From positions 8,879,951 to 8,943,950 of the forward strand of contig OZ024897.1 in NCBI GenBank assembly GCA_964017195.1: a stretch of DNA of 64,000 bases, written 5' to 3'. The position numbers and the translations under genes were made by a program. The stretch is from Siderastrea radians (taxonomy: Eukaryota > Cnidaria > Anthozoa > Scleractinia > Rhizangiidae). Under the pieces are notes generated by a model, which saw nothing but the letters and a program-made list of their open reading frames with translations, was not told where the DNA came from and did no database searches. Positions 20,884-28,552 of the stretch are shown in pieces. Each line of letters starts with the position of its first letter. The stretch's first letter is position 1.

Positions 20884-21924
20884 ATGACGTTCGTCCCCAA
20901 TTCGTCGTTTTACGTGACGTTGATGAGTCATGCGAGTACCAAGGAGTTTCCTGGCAACAAAGCCCATCTGTTCCGAAACCGGTTACCGAAACCCATTCGA
21001 TTTATGGGACGCGGATGGATGGTGGGCATGGCGAGTTTATCCTTACCCACCATTCCCGTGGTGGCGGAAGAAGGAGGCGTGGGCGAATCCCATCCTCTGT
21101 TGTATGTACGATGGCACGAACGGGTGCATGACAAAGACGATCAAGGCAACGATGTCTGGTGGCATCAACGTCGCGAACTCTTTACCTACGGTCGAGATAT
21201 GAAAAAGGAATTGGCCTCGTCGACGGGATCGCACTTGTTTCATCAACTGGTGTACCGGTACGAGCAAAGCCGTGCCAAACAAACCCAACCCCTCAACAAA
21301 TGGGCAGAGAACAATGGCGTCAAATTGTACCCGACCTTTGAATGGACCTCCGACGGGGATTTGGTGTTGAATACCGTCAATGTGGATTACAAACGACAAG
21401 TGGCCCGCGTGGAATGGGGCAGAACCTTGGCCTTGAGAATGGGATGGATTGAACAAGTGTCGACGGGGGTGTATCGATTGGGGCCCAATATCATACAAGA
21501 ATTTCATTCGGACTCGATTCCTACACCGTCGGATGTCCTGGATGGCAGCAATAAACCCGCCTTTTGGAAAGTGGATGGGGATTATATGAACTTGAGTATG
21601 ACCTGTAATTGGCGGTTTGTGAATTTGAACGCGACCTTTCGGCCCTCGTTGGAATTTCCCTCGGTGCGTCCTTTGCACGTGTATTGTGATGTAGGGACCA
21701 GTAGTATGGTAGGGGGTCGCATCACGGATCTCTTACGAGAAATCAAGTACCAGCCCAAAGAAACCACGCACTTTGAACCGCGCCATATTCAATATGTCCC
21801 GGTACGCAATGAAGTGGTGGAAATCGTGGAAACCCAGATGGCCGAAATCAATGGGGATCTCGCCCAATTTGGCGAAGGGCATACCCTCCTGACCCTGCAC
21901 TTTAAAAGGGAGGTGGTGGTGTGA
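20884..21924 (+). CDS. Penton-like / minor capsid protein 1
   Basis: 346 residues, starting 5 bp after the integrase stop. The N-terminal motif SSFYVTLMSHAS ... FPGNKAHLFRNRLPKP ... GWMVGMASLSLP is the conserved opening of a protein family found in animal Polintons and usually assigned as the penton or minor capsid protein. Weakly repeated beta-rich stretches follow. It is paralogous to the next gene, with which it shares LRMGW, LGPNxxQEF, the SMxCxWRFxNLN block and the C-terminal TDLLREIxYxxxxTxxFEPxHIQY region. Structural role inferred. Confidence 0.75.
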   Translation: MTFVPNSSFYVTLMSHASTKEFPGNKAHLFRNRLPKPIRFMGRGWMVGMASLSLPTIPVVAEEGGVGESHPLLYVRWHERVHDKDDQGNDVWWHQRRELFTYGRDMKKELASSTGSHLFHQLVYRYEQSRAKQTQPLNKWAENNGVKLYPTFEWTSDGDLVLNTVNVDYKRQVARVEWGRTLALRMGWIEQVSTGVYRLGPNIIQEFHSDSIPTPSDVLDGSNKPAFWKVDGDYMNLSMTCNWRFVNLNATFRPSLEFPSVRPLHVYCDVGTSSMVGGRITDLLREIKYQPKETTHFEPRHIQYVPVRNEVVEIVETQMAEINGDLAQFGEGHTLLTLHFKREVVV

Positions 21925-21935
21925 AGCAGACAAAG

Positions 21936-22988
21936 ATGTCGTTCTACGTGACGTTACCCAGTCATTCCAACCGACGGGAATTTCCCAACAACCAAGCCAA
22001 TTCGTTCAAGATTCGTCTACCTCAACCGTTACAACTCACAGGGGGTGGATGGCAAGTGGGGTTGAGTGCCATTTCCTTACCGGATGCCCGCGTCAATTTG
22101 TACGAGTTGGTGAAGAAAAATGGGTACGTCATGGGGACGTCCTGGGACCAAACCTATCCCAAACCGGAGGGAAAAGACGGGGAAATGACCTCGCGAGTAG
22201 ACAGCGCGCGAACCATCATCGATGACGTGAAAGATTTGGATTGGGTGGTGGATGGTGTGAGTTTCATGAAAGCCATCATTGCTCACTTGGAACAACAACG
22301 TATGGAATTGGCCATTCAAGGTGGTCGGTTTACCAATGATCAAGGCAAACACACCTACATCAAGTTTCGTTGGGAAGGCGAGGATCTGCTCATCGACAAC
22401 ACGAATGTCTGTCATTGTGGTAACAAAACACCTGCCCTGACTATCTATACCAAGTTAGCACTCAAGATGGGATGGTTACGTCAAATTGACACTGTATTGA
22501 CGTTGGGGCCAAACTTACAACAAGAATTCATCGGGGATCAAATCCCCAACATGACAAAACCAGCCGTTGACAACGATTGGAACGATGTCACCGACGGTCA
22601 GGGGAACGCGGTCTTTTGGACGGTGCGTTCGATTTTACCGGATTATTTACAATTGAGTATGAGTTGTCATTGGCGTTTCACCAACTTGAATGTAGCGTTT
22701 CGAACGGTGGTGGGGGAACCCACACGATCGCTGCACGTGTACTCCGACGTGGCAGGCAGCACGGTGGTGGGCAACCGCGTGACCGATTTGTTGCGTGAAA
22801 TCCAGTACAAGCGACAAGCACGAGGCACCCTGTACTTTGAACCGTTGCACATTCAATACATGTCTCTTCGTAACGAGGTGGTGGAAATGATTCACGTTCA
22901 AGTGGCCGAAACGATTGGTAGAGGAGGCGACTTGGTCAAGTTTGGTGACGGCCATACCATTGTCACGTTGCACTTCAAAAAGGCATAA
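21936..22988 (+). CDS. Penton-like / minor capsid protein 2
   Basis: 350 residues. I start at ATG 21936 rather than at the upstream GTG, which overlaps the previous stop. It is a clear tandem paralogue of the preceding gene along its whole length (FYVTLPSHSN, FPNNQANSF, GWQVGLSAISLP; C-terminal FEPLHIQYMSLRNEVVEM). Having two copies suggests sub-functionalised vertex components, or one penton and one fibre-associated or spike protein. No receptor-binding domain can be recognised. Confidence 0.75.
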   Translation: MSFYVTLPSHSNRREFPNNQANSFKIRLPQPLQLTGGGWQVGLSAISLPDARVNLYELVKKNGYVMGTSWDQTYPKPEGKDGEMTSRVDSARTIIDDVKDLDWVVDGVSFMKAIIAHLEQQRMELAIQGGRFTNDQGKHTYIKFRWEGEDLLIDNTNVCHCGNKTPALTIYTKLALKMGWLRQIDTVLTLGPNLQQEFIGDQIPNMTKPAVDNDWNDVTDGQGNAVFWTVRSILPDYLQLSMSCHWRFTNLNVAFRTVVGEPTRSLHVYSDVAGSTVVGNRVTDLLREIQYKRQARGTLYFEPLHIQYMSLRNEVVEMIHVQVAETIGRGGDLVKFGDGHTIVTLHFKKA

Positions 22989-23024
22989 AAAAGAGAGTTG
23001 AGAAGGAACTCCAAGTCAATCATC

Positions 23025-23252
23025 ATGCCTCCGAAACGACGACGACGACGACGACGACGACGTCCCCAAGCGGGGGAAGGGATCAACGCAGTGATTGCGG
23101 GAATTCCTAAAACTGCCTGGTCCATCACCAAAGGGCTAGAAAAGTTGGCGAAAAAGAATGCCAGAAAATCGCATTTGAAACGCATGGAGGAAATCCGACA
23201 AGGAAAACGAAAACGCTATGCGGGGGAATCGTTTACGTGCAACCTCATGTGA
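23025..23252 (+). CDS. Small arginine-rich virion-type protein A (75 aa)
   Basis: ATG at 23025 opens MPPKRRRRRRRRRP, a run of nine arginines encoded by CGA/CGT repeats, then a short helix (INAVIAGIPKTAWSITKGL) and a second lysine-rich segment. It resembles the basic core proteins of adenoviruses in composition only. DNA condensation within the particle is the likely role. It lies in the structural gene cluster. Confidence 0.65.
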   Translation: MPPKRRRRRRRRRPQAGEGINAVIAGIPKTAWSITKGLEKLAKKNARKSHLKRMEEIRQGKRKRYAGESFTCNLM

Positions 23253-23253
23253 G

Positions 23254-23261
23254 TATAAAAA
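23254..23261 (+). promoter_or_regulatory. TATA box for the 23321 gene
   Basis: TATAAAAA located 60 bp upstream of the ATG at 23321, overlapping the 3' end region of the previous gene. Confidence 0.55.
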
Positions 23262-23320
23262 GAGACGAGCCCCTGTGAAAAACAACAAAAGGCATCCCTG
23301 GTGAAGAAGAAGAAGACACC

Positions 23321-23647
23321 ATGCGTGGGGGAAGTTTGACACGATTTTGGACCGACGAGTGGTATGATCAACAAGGCAAAGGGTTGGTGACGGATCTGAT
23401 GCGTGGGGGGTTGCAAGGTCTTATAAGGACGCGAAATCCTTTAAAACTGCCTAGTAATATCAAGAGAGGCTTGACAACGGGTTTGACACGCGGGATCAAA
23501 CGCAAAGCCGAAGACGCCCTTAAAAAGGAAATCACCAAACAAGCCAAGAAAGCGTTGAGTAATAAGAACGTGAAACAAGCCGTACGGGTAGCCACGGCCT
23601 TATTTCCCAAACAAACCAAACGGGCGCGTGATATTTTGGGCGTGTGA
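23321..23647 (+). CDS. Small basic virion-type protein B (108 aa) with MRGG sites
   Basis: Begins MRGGSLTRFW and contains LMRGGLQGLIR at about residues 25-35. Both MRGG|S and MRGG|L fit the adenain consensus (M/I/L)xGG|x, so the element's own protease may trim this protein. The remainder is lysine/arginine-rich and helical (KKEITKQAKKALSNKNVKQA). It is likely an internal or minor capsid-associated component, similar in style to adenovirus pVI or pVII precursors, but no homology is claimed. Confidence 0.65.
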   Translation: MRGGSLTRFWTDEWYDQQGKGLVTDLMRGGLQGLIRTRNPLKLPSNIKRGLTTGLTRGIKRKAEDALKKEITKQAKKALSNKNVKQAVRVATALFPKQTKRARDILGV

Positions 23648-23649
23648 AC

Positions 23650-23880
23650 ATGGATCCCGTGCATTCACGACCTCGACGGATTCGTAGTAATCGAGGGTTG
23701 ACTCAATGGGGTGGACTGTATCCGTTTTGGAAACTGATGCGGCGACAACGTGGCGGTTGGTTGAGTCCCGAGGTGATGAGACTGCCCGGGTTTGATTTGA
23801 GACAACATTTAGCACGACGACGACGACGACGGTATAAAAACCCCTCACGACGACGACGTACCACCACTCGACGACGTTAA
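23650..23880 (+). CDS. Small arginine-rich virion-type protein C (76 aa)
   Basis: ATG at 23650 overlaps the previous stop region by a few bases. It contains TQWGGLYPFW and MRRQRGGWLS, the second being the QRGG motif shared with other small proteins of the element. The C-terminus is almost pure arginine (RRRRRRYKNPSRRRRTTTRRR region). Probably DNA-binding core protein, processed by the protease. Confidence 0.62.
   Translation: MDPVHSRPRRIRSNRGLTQWGGLYPFWKLMRRQRGGWLSPEVMRLPGFDLRQHLARRRRRRYKNPSRRRRTTTRRR
23833..23840 (+). promoter_or_regulatory. TATA box for the major capsid gene
   Basis: TATAAAAA ending 42 bp before the capsid ATG at 23883, embedded in the arginine-rich tail codons of the preceding gene. 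Confidence 0.6.
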
Positions 23881-23882
23881 AC

Positions 23883-25283
23883 ATGCCTGACGTGAGTACA
23901 CAAACCGCCCCGGCTCACGAGCGTTCCGAAGGGACCGTCAACCCGGCGTTACGGATTTTCAAGGTGCCACCGACCGACATTAGCATCAATGCCTATCGCA
24001 TGGTCACCATCCAACCCACCACCACGGGTATCAATCCCATGGAATTCATCATTCCGGGATTAGACGATTTTGTGGATTTGGGACGTAGTTACTTTACCAT
24101 GGAATTGAGTTTGAAAAAGGATGATACCGGGAACTTGGTGGCCGCTGAAAAATTATGGCCCGTCAACAATTTGGCCCATTCCATCATCAAACAAATTGAC
24201 TTGCAATTGAATGGCACGTTGATCAGTCCACAATCCGACACCTATCATTACAAAGCTTACCTGGAAACCTTGCTGAATTATGACCGAGAAGATGGCAAGA
24301 CCGTGTTAGGACCCCAAGGATGGTTCAATCAAGTGGATTTTCCCCCCGAATGGACTGCCAACAATACTAACAAAGCTGGACCGCATGCAGCCTATACCGC
24401 TCTCCCTGCCAATCACAAAGGAGCCTTGGATGCCATGATAGCCGAAACCGCCAAGTATGCAGGAGGTGTCACCCACAGTCTGGTGTTTACCCCCCACCTG
24501 GAAGTCTTTCATACCGGCAAACTGTTAGTGCCTGGCATTGAAATCAAGATGAAATTTCATTTCAATGGCCCCAGCCTGTTTTTGAATGGAGTGGGTCTCG
24601 CTGGTCGATTGATGGAAGGGGATGTGAAACTACGGTTTCATCTCTGCCAACTGCGTTTGAATGACGCCATCTACCAGAGTTTATCTGAAAAAAGACACAA
24701 TGAAGGCCAAGTGGCGGCTTACCCGACCGTCCGCAGTGAAATCCGGACCTTCACCATGCAAGACAACCTGGTCCGCTTTGATATCCCCAACCTGTTTCAA
24801 AACAGAATACCGGACCGATTGATTGTGGGGTTGTTGGACAGCCGAGCCTTCAATGGAGATGTGACCCGAGATCCGTTCTGCTTCCAGAAATTTGGACTGA
24901 CGTCCATTAAACAGATTGTCAAAGGCGAAGAATACCCTTATGAAACCCTGCAGTTAGTGCACAACAATGGCACCCGAGATAATCTAGGCTACTTCCGTTT
25001 TCTGCAAGCCAGTGGCGCTTGGTGTAAAAAGAAAGGCAATATGGTGGAACTGCTGGATTGGGGCCAAGCGAAAAATTGTACCTTGTACATGTTTGACAAT
25101 GTGGCCAATGGATGTGCCGACAGTCAAAACCTCAACCCCAAGCAAACGGGCGATTTACAATTGGTCTTGGAATTTGGAGCTGCCCCCGGTGTCAATATAA
25201 CCGTGCTCGTCTATGGAGAATTTGAGAACTTGCTGGAGATTGACCGCAACGGAGCCGTGTTGTACAACATTTACCAACACTAA
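23883..25283 (+). CDS. mcp: Major capsid protein (double jelly-roll) candidate
   Basis: 466 residues. The N-terminal region with ALRIFKVPPTDISINAY and FIIPGLDDFVDLGRSYFTM is the conserved opening of the Polinton hexon-like capsid family, which forms trimeric capsomers. There follow NNLAHSIIKQIDLQLNGTLI (about 96-115) and, later, a second beta-rich half (ALFDIPNLFQNRIPDRLIVGL-type region near 300). Length matches the ~450-650 residues usual for this family. It is the longest structural gene and is flanked by small basic proteins upstream and the protease downstream, the usual Polinton neighbourhood. The fold is inferred from recalled family similarity. Confidence 0.9.
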   Translation: MPDVSTQTAPAHERSEGTVNPALRIFKVPPTDISINAYRMVTIQPTTTGINPMEFIIPGLDDFVDLGRSYFTMELSLKKDDTGNLVAAEKLWPVNNLAHSIIKQIDLQLNGTLISPQSDTYHYKAYLETLLNYDREDGKTVLGPQGWFNQVDFPPEWTANNTNKAGPHAAYTALPANHKGALDAMIAETAKYAGGVTHSLVFTPHLEVFHTGKLLVPGIEIKMKFHFNGPSLFLNGVGLAGRLMEGDVKLRFHLCQLRLNDAIYQSLSEKRHNEGQVAAYPTVRSEIRTFTMQDNLVRFDIPNLFQNRIPDRLIVGLLDSRAFNGDVTRDPFCFQKFGLTSIKQIVKGEEYPYETLQLVHNNGTRDNLGYFRFLQASGAWCKKKGNMVELLDWGQAKNCTLYMFDNVANGCADSQNLNPKQTGDLQLVLEFGAAPGVNITVLVYGEFENLLEIDRNGAVLYNIYQH

Positions 25284-25285
25284 AG

Positions 25286-25825
25286 ATGGAACACGTGGCC
25301 TTGAATAATGTGCAGTTGGATTATTTAGCCCGAGACGACCCCCACTTGAAACCTGTCTTTTACGGGACGGTGGCCTGTGATCGTTTACCCAAGAGGCCTG
25401 TCAAGACCCAACCCCAAGGCTACATTGTGAACACCGACCCGCACGATCAACCGGGACAACATTGGTTAGGGGTGTGGACCGAGGGAAACGTGTGTGAAAT
25501 CCTCGACTGTTATGCTTTGCCCATGGACACGTACGTGCAAGCCGCCCCGTTCCAAGCTTGGATGGTGAAACATTGGAAGTATGTGGTGACCAATGGCAAG
25601 TCCCTCCAAGCCATTTCAAGCAAGAGTTGTGGGGATTACGCCTTGTTGTACTTGAAAGCCAAAGCCCGTGGACGGACCTTGCAAGACTTTTTAAATGAGT
25701 TTTCGGATCATGATTATGTAAGCAATGACCATCAAGCCGGTCAACGCGTTCAACAATTGATTGTTGGTCAAGAAGCCAGATGGTATCAACTTTGTTGTCA
25801 TCCGTATCATCAACGGAATGATTAA
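25286..25825 (+). CDS. pro: Adenain-like maturation cysteine protease
   Basis: 179 residues, 2 bp after the capsid stop. The papain-like (C5/Ulp1-type) catalytic set is visible: H59 (GQHWLGVW), D74 (CEILDCY), the oxyanion glutamine Q108 (LQAISSK) and C115 (SKSCGDYALLYL). Proteases of this type process virion precursors at GG-containing sites, and several neighbouring basic proteins carry such sites (QRGG, MRGG, IKGG). The size is slightly smaller than typical adenain. No defect is seen. An AATAAA lies just after the stop. Confidence 0.94.
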   Translation: MEHVALNNVQLDYLARDDPHLKPVFYGTVACDRLPKRPVKTQPQGYIVNTDPHDQPGQHWLGVWTEGNVCEILDCYALPMDTYVQAAPFQAWMVKHWKYVVTNGKSLQAISSKSCGDYALLYLKAKARGRTLQDFLNEFSDHDYVSNDHQAGQRVQQLIVGQEARWYQLCCHPYHQRND

Positions 25826-25854
25826 ATAAAATTCGTTGGAAAAACAAGTGTGTC

Positions 25855-25939
25855 GGAGTCGTAGCTCAGTCGGTAGAGCCTTTGGATCCCCCCGGATACA
25901 TGAGGGGATCGCGCGTGGGTTCGAGTCCCACCGATTCCA
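25855..25939 (+). tRNA. tRNA-like Pol III gene with a non-standard anticodon arm
   Basis: Acceptor GGAGTCG (25855-25861) pairs with CGATTCC (25932-25938). The D-arm is GCTC/GAGC around AGTCGGTA, and the T-arm is GTGGG/CCCAC around TTCGAGT, followed by A73. A box TAGCTCAGTCGG and B box GGGTTCGAGTCC are intact. In place of a 17-nt anticodon arm and short variable loop there are 35 nt, with a 7-bp stem GATCCCC/GGGGATC and a 12-nt loop. No anticodon can be assigned. It could be a decayed tRNA, an intron-containing tRNA, or a viral tRNA-mimic RNA. It sits between the protease and the ATPase. Confidence 0.6.
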
Positions 25940-25952
25940 ATAAAAAGGTGCC

Positions 25953-25961
25953 TTTTTTTTT
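25953..25961 (+). terminator. Pol III-type T-run terminator
   Basis: Nine consecutive T residues lie 14 bp after the tRNA-like sequence and just before the ATPase ATG, as expected for RNA polymerase III termination. Confidence 0.6.
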
Positions 25962-25965
25962 CTAA

Positions 25966-26634
25966 ATGGGTAGTATCATCATGCAAACGGGGAAACCGTT
26001 TCGTTTTCATACTCCCTCCTCTATCTTGGTGGTGGGACCGTCGGGATGTGGCAAAACCGTGTTTACGGAAAAACTCTTGGTAGACAACCCCGAGTTGTTT
26101 GACACCCCACCGACCCAAGTGCATTATTGTTATGGGGCATGGCAAGATCGATTTCGAGGCATGCAAGATCATGGGGTGGTGTTTCACGAAGGGATTCCCG
26201 ATCATGACGCGTTGGTCCAATGGTTTCCTCAAGGACAGGGGGTCCTGGTCTTGGATGATTTAATGGATGAAGGGAGTCACGATAAACGCGTGTTGGATTT
26301 ATTCACCAAACATTCACATCATCAAGGGGTGACGGTGCTCTACTTGTGCCAAGACATGTTTCCCGTGGGGCGCTATGCCAAAAGTATATCCCGCAATGCG
26401 CATTACATTGTGGCGTTCAAGAATCCCCGGGATCAATTAGGGGTACGCAATGTCATGCTGCAATCGTTTCCGACCACCTGGAAAGACACCTTGGAGACGT
26501 TTCATCAAGCCACCACGCGTCCGTATGGCTATTTGATGTTAGATTTACACCCGGCCTCCTCCGATCAACAACGTGTGTTGAGTCACCTGTTAAAAGACGA
26601 AGGATGGACGCGCACCTATCAAAAGCAAGTATAA
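25966..26634 (+). CDS. FtsK/HerA (A32-like) genome-packaging ATPase
   Basis: 222 residues. Walker A VGPSGCGKT at 23-31; Walker B GVLVLDDLMDE near 91-101; later QDMFPVGRYAKSISRNAHYIV carries the RNAHY segment typical of the family. Length equals that of other Polinton packaging ATPases. It pumps the genome into preformed capsids at one vertex. A second methionine at residue 6 could also serve as the start. The final codons contain the TATA box of the next gene and form one end of the 1,066-bp tandem duplication. Confidence 0.93.
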   Translation: MGSIIMQTGKPFRFHTPSSILVVGPSGCGKTVFTEKLLVDNPELFDTPPTQVHYCYGAWQDRFRGMQDHGVVFHEGIPDHDALVQWFPQGQGVLVLDDLMDEGSHDKRVLDLFTKHSHHQGVTVLYLCQDMFPVGRYAKSISRNAHYIVAFKNPRDQLGVRNVMLQSFPTTWKDTLETFHQATTRPYGYLMLDLHPASSDQQRVLSHLLKDEGWTRTYQKQV

Positions 26635-26637
26635 AGG
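26630..26637 (+). promoter_or_regulatory. TATA box for glycine-rich gene 1
   Basis: TATAAAGG formed by the last codons of the ATPase gene (GTATAA stop region), 39 bp before the ATG at 26676. Duplicated at 27696. Confidence 0.65.
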
Positions 26638-26675
26638 GACGAGACGCTTGAACGGCCTTTTCGAAAAGAGCAACC

Positions 26676-27602
26676 ATGGCCGATGAAGACCGTCAACCTC
26701 CGCAATCGTACGATACCGTGGCCCCCGCTGGGGTTGGGGCGACCAGTAGCAATGTCATGTCCCCAAGGGCTTGGCAAGATTTGTATATCTCGGGAGACCA
26801 AGGCCTTCTCGACGCGGTCATGGAGGAAATGCCCCCTGATCCCCTCTATGAGTTCATGCAATCCCTCCCCCCTGCCAACGTCATCGCGAGTTGGCCCGAT
26901 GTGACTGATGTACCCCCCGCACAGGCCTCTTCCCCCGCGGGGGTAGGAAGCCCAGGAAGTCAATCGTTCCGTAGCATACACACTACCCCGCCGTCTTCTG
27001 GGGCTCGAACGCCTGCAACACCTCCTAGCGTACCCCGGGCGGCGGGTGCTCGAACAGCCGCGGGGGCTGGGGGTAATGGGGGTGGCCGTGGCGGTGGACG
27101 TGGTGGACGTGGCGGTGGACGTGGTGGTGGTGGTGGTGTTGGACGTGGAGGTGCTGGTGGTGCTGGTGGTGCTGGTGGTGCTGGTGCCGGAGGTGCTGGT
27201 GCCGGAGGTGCTGGTGGTGGTGGTGGCGGTGCTGGTGGTGGTGGTGGGGGTGGTGCTGGTGGTGGCGGCGGTGGTGGTGGTGGTGGTGGTAGCGGTGGCG
27301 GGGGGCGTCGTGGACGACGTCCTAGACGCATACGAGGACGACGACGAAATACCCCCACGTCACCTTTAACCCCTGCCTCCAATCCAGCCAGCTTTCGAGG
27401 ATCTTGGAGCGATAGTACACCCCCACGTACCTTGCGTCAAGCCGATTTACAACGACGTTTACGCATGCTATTACAAGATCAAGAACAATTGGCCCAAGGA
27501 CGGGAAATTGCTAATGTGACCATGACCAATAGCATTGTGACCAGTTATAAACAAGGAGGAGCCCCGAGCGTACAAACCTCGTCGTCCCGGGTCTCGCCGT
27601 GA
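26676..27602 (+). CDS. Glycine-rich structural-type protein, copy 1 (308 aa)
   Basis: The N-terminal segment MADEDRQPPQ... and repeated (S/A)PAGVG motifs lead to a long glycine/alanine tract encoded by GGTGCT/GGTGGT repeats (about 127-210) with an arginine-rich border (RRGRRPRRIRGRRR). A helical C-terminus follows (LQRRLRMLLQDQEQLAQGRE) and then NVTMTNSIVTSYKQGG. The conserved C-terminus against a variable repeat middle suggests that the tail is the functional anchor, perhaps capsid attachment, and the glycine tract a flexible spacer. Function unknown. Microsatellite instability in the tract is expected. Confidence 0.7.
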   Translation: MADEDRQPPQSYDTVAPAGVGATSSNVMSPRAWQDLYISGDQGLLDAVMEEMPPDPLYEFMQSLPPANVIASWPDVTDVPPAQASSPAGVGSPGSQSFRSIHTTPPSSGARTPATPPSVPRAAGARTAAGAGGNGGGRGGGRGGRGGGRGGGGGVGRGGAGGAGGAGGAGAGGAGAGGAGGGGGGAGGGGGGGAGGGGGGGGGGGSGGGGRRGRRPRRIRGRRRNTPTSPLTPASNPASFRGSWSDSTPPRTLRQADLQRRLRMLLQDQEQLAQGREIANVTMTNSIVTSYKQGGAPSVQTSSSRVSP

Positions 27603-27604
27603 GG

Positions 27605-27700
27605 ATGAAAACCGTCGTGTCGTTATTGAATGGATCCCGACGTCCTGGCATCCCCTTCCCACCCGAAGGATGGACGCGCCCCTATCAAAAGCAAGTATAA
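27605..27700 (+). pseudogene. Chimeric remnant: start of two-TM gene fused to end of ATPase gene
   Basis: At the duplication junction an ATG at 27605 reads the first 20 codons of the two-TM protein (MKTVVSLLNGSRRPG...), then continues in frame into the last 11 codons of the ATPase (GWTRPYQKQV, stop at 27698). It is a by-product of the tandem duplication. A 31-residue peptide might be made but is probably meaningless. Confidence 0.8.
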
Positions 27701-27703
27701 AGG
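27696..27703 (+). promoter_or_regulatory. TATA box for glycine-rich gene 2
   Basis: TATAAAGG, the duplicated copy of the box at 26630, 38 bp before the ATG at 27741. Its position shows that translation starts at 27741 and not at the in-frame ATG at 27630. Confidence 0.65.
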
Positions 27704-27740
27704 CACGACACCCCCTTTGGAACCGGAGAAAAGAGCAACC

Positions 27741-28192
27741 ATGGCCGATGAAGACCGTCAACCTCCGCAAGCCTACGATACCGTGGCCCCCGCGGGGGTC
27801 GGGGCGTCCGGCAGCAACCAAGTGTCCCCAGGCACCATCCAAGAAATTTTGGATACAGGGGACTCAAGCTTGATCGACCAAGCCTTTGATCAAATGACCG
27901 TCGAGGACATGATTGCGTATGTGGACCAGTTGCCCTCCCCTCCTGCGTATAGAACCTCTTCCCCCGCTGGGGTAGGAAGTCGAGCATCCCCTTCACCCTC
28001 ATTCCAAAGCCCCCAGACCACCCCGGGGTCTTCTGGGGCTCGAACGCCTGCGACGCCTCCTAGCGTACCCCGGGCGGCGGGTGCTCGAACAGCCGCGGGG
28101 GCTGGGGGTAATGGGGGTGGACGTGGTGGAGGTGATGGTAGGGGACGCCGGGGACCCAGGACTAGAGGTGGCGGGCGTGGTGGTGGTGGTGG

Positions 28193-28223
<31 letters not shown>

Positions 28224-28550
28224 GCTGGCGGAGGAGGTGGAGGTGGTGGTGGAGGTGGTGGTGGTGGTGGTGGTGGTGGTGGTGGTGGTGGACGACGGGG
28301 GCGCCGACGCCTTTTCCCCACTTCACCTGCCTCCACCACTCCCGGATCGTCTGGGGGGTCTGGTAGACAACCTCGTACCTTGCGTCAAGCCGCTTTACAA
28401 CGACGTTTACGGATGCTATTACAAGATCAAGAACAATTGGCCCAAGGACGGGAAATTGCTAATGTAACCATGACCAATAGCATTGTGACCAGTTATAAAC
28501 AAGGAGGAGCCCCGAGCGTACAAACCTCGTCGTCCCGGGTCTCGCCGTGA
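27741..28550 (+). CDS. Glycine-rich structural-type protein, copy 2 (269 aa)
   Basis: Paralogue of the 26676 gene, with the same MADEDRQPPQ start, SPAGVG motifs and a near-identical C-terminal 60 residues. The middle region differs (more acidic TVEDMIAYVDQL segment) and the glycine tract is purer. Two copies differing in spacer length may give structural variety. It ends 2 bp before the two-TM gene start. Confidence 0.7.
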
Positions 28551-28552
28551 GG

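Noticed and set aside
21043..21678. 211-residue minus-strand frame inside penton-like gene 1
   Set aside because: Shadow frame; no promoter, and the plus-strand paralogue shows the coding strand.
27046..27369. Valine-rich plus-strand frames in the glycine tracts (also 28081-28467)
   Set aside because: Shifted reading of GGTGGT repeats.
26960..27382. Long proline-rich minus-strand frames opposite the glycine-rich genes (also 27890-28339)
   Set aside because: Antisense of GGT/GGN repeats always gives proline-rich open frames; no promoter or start context.
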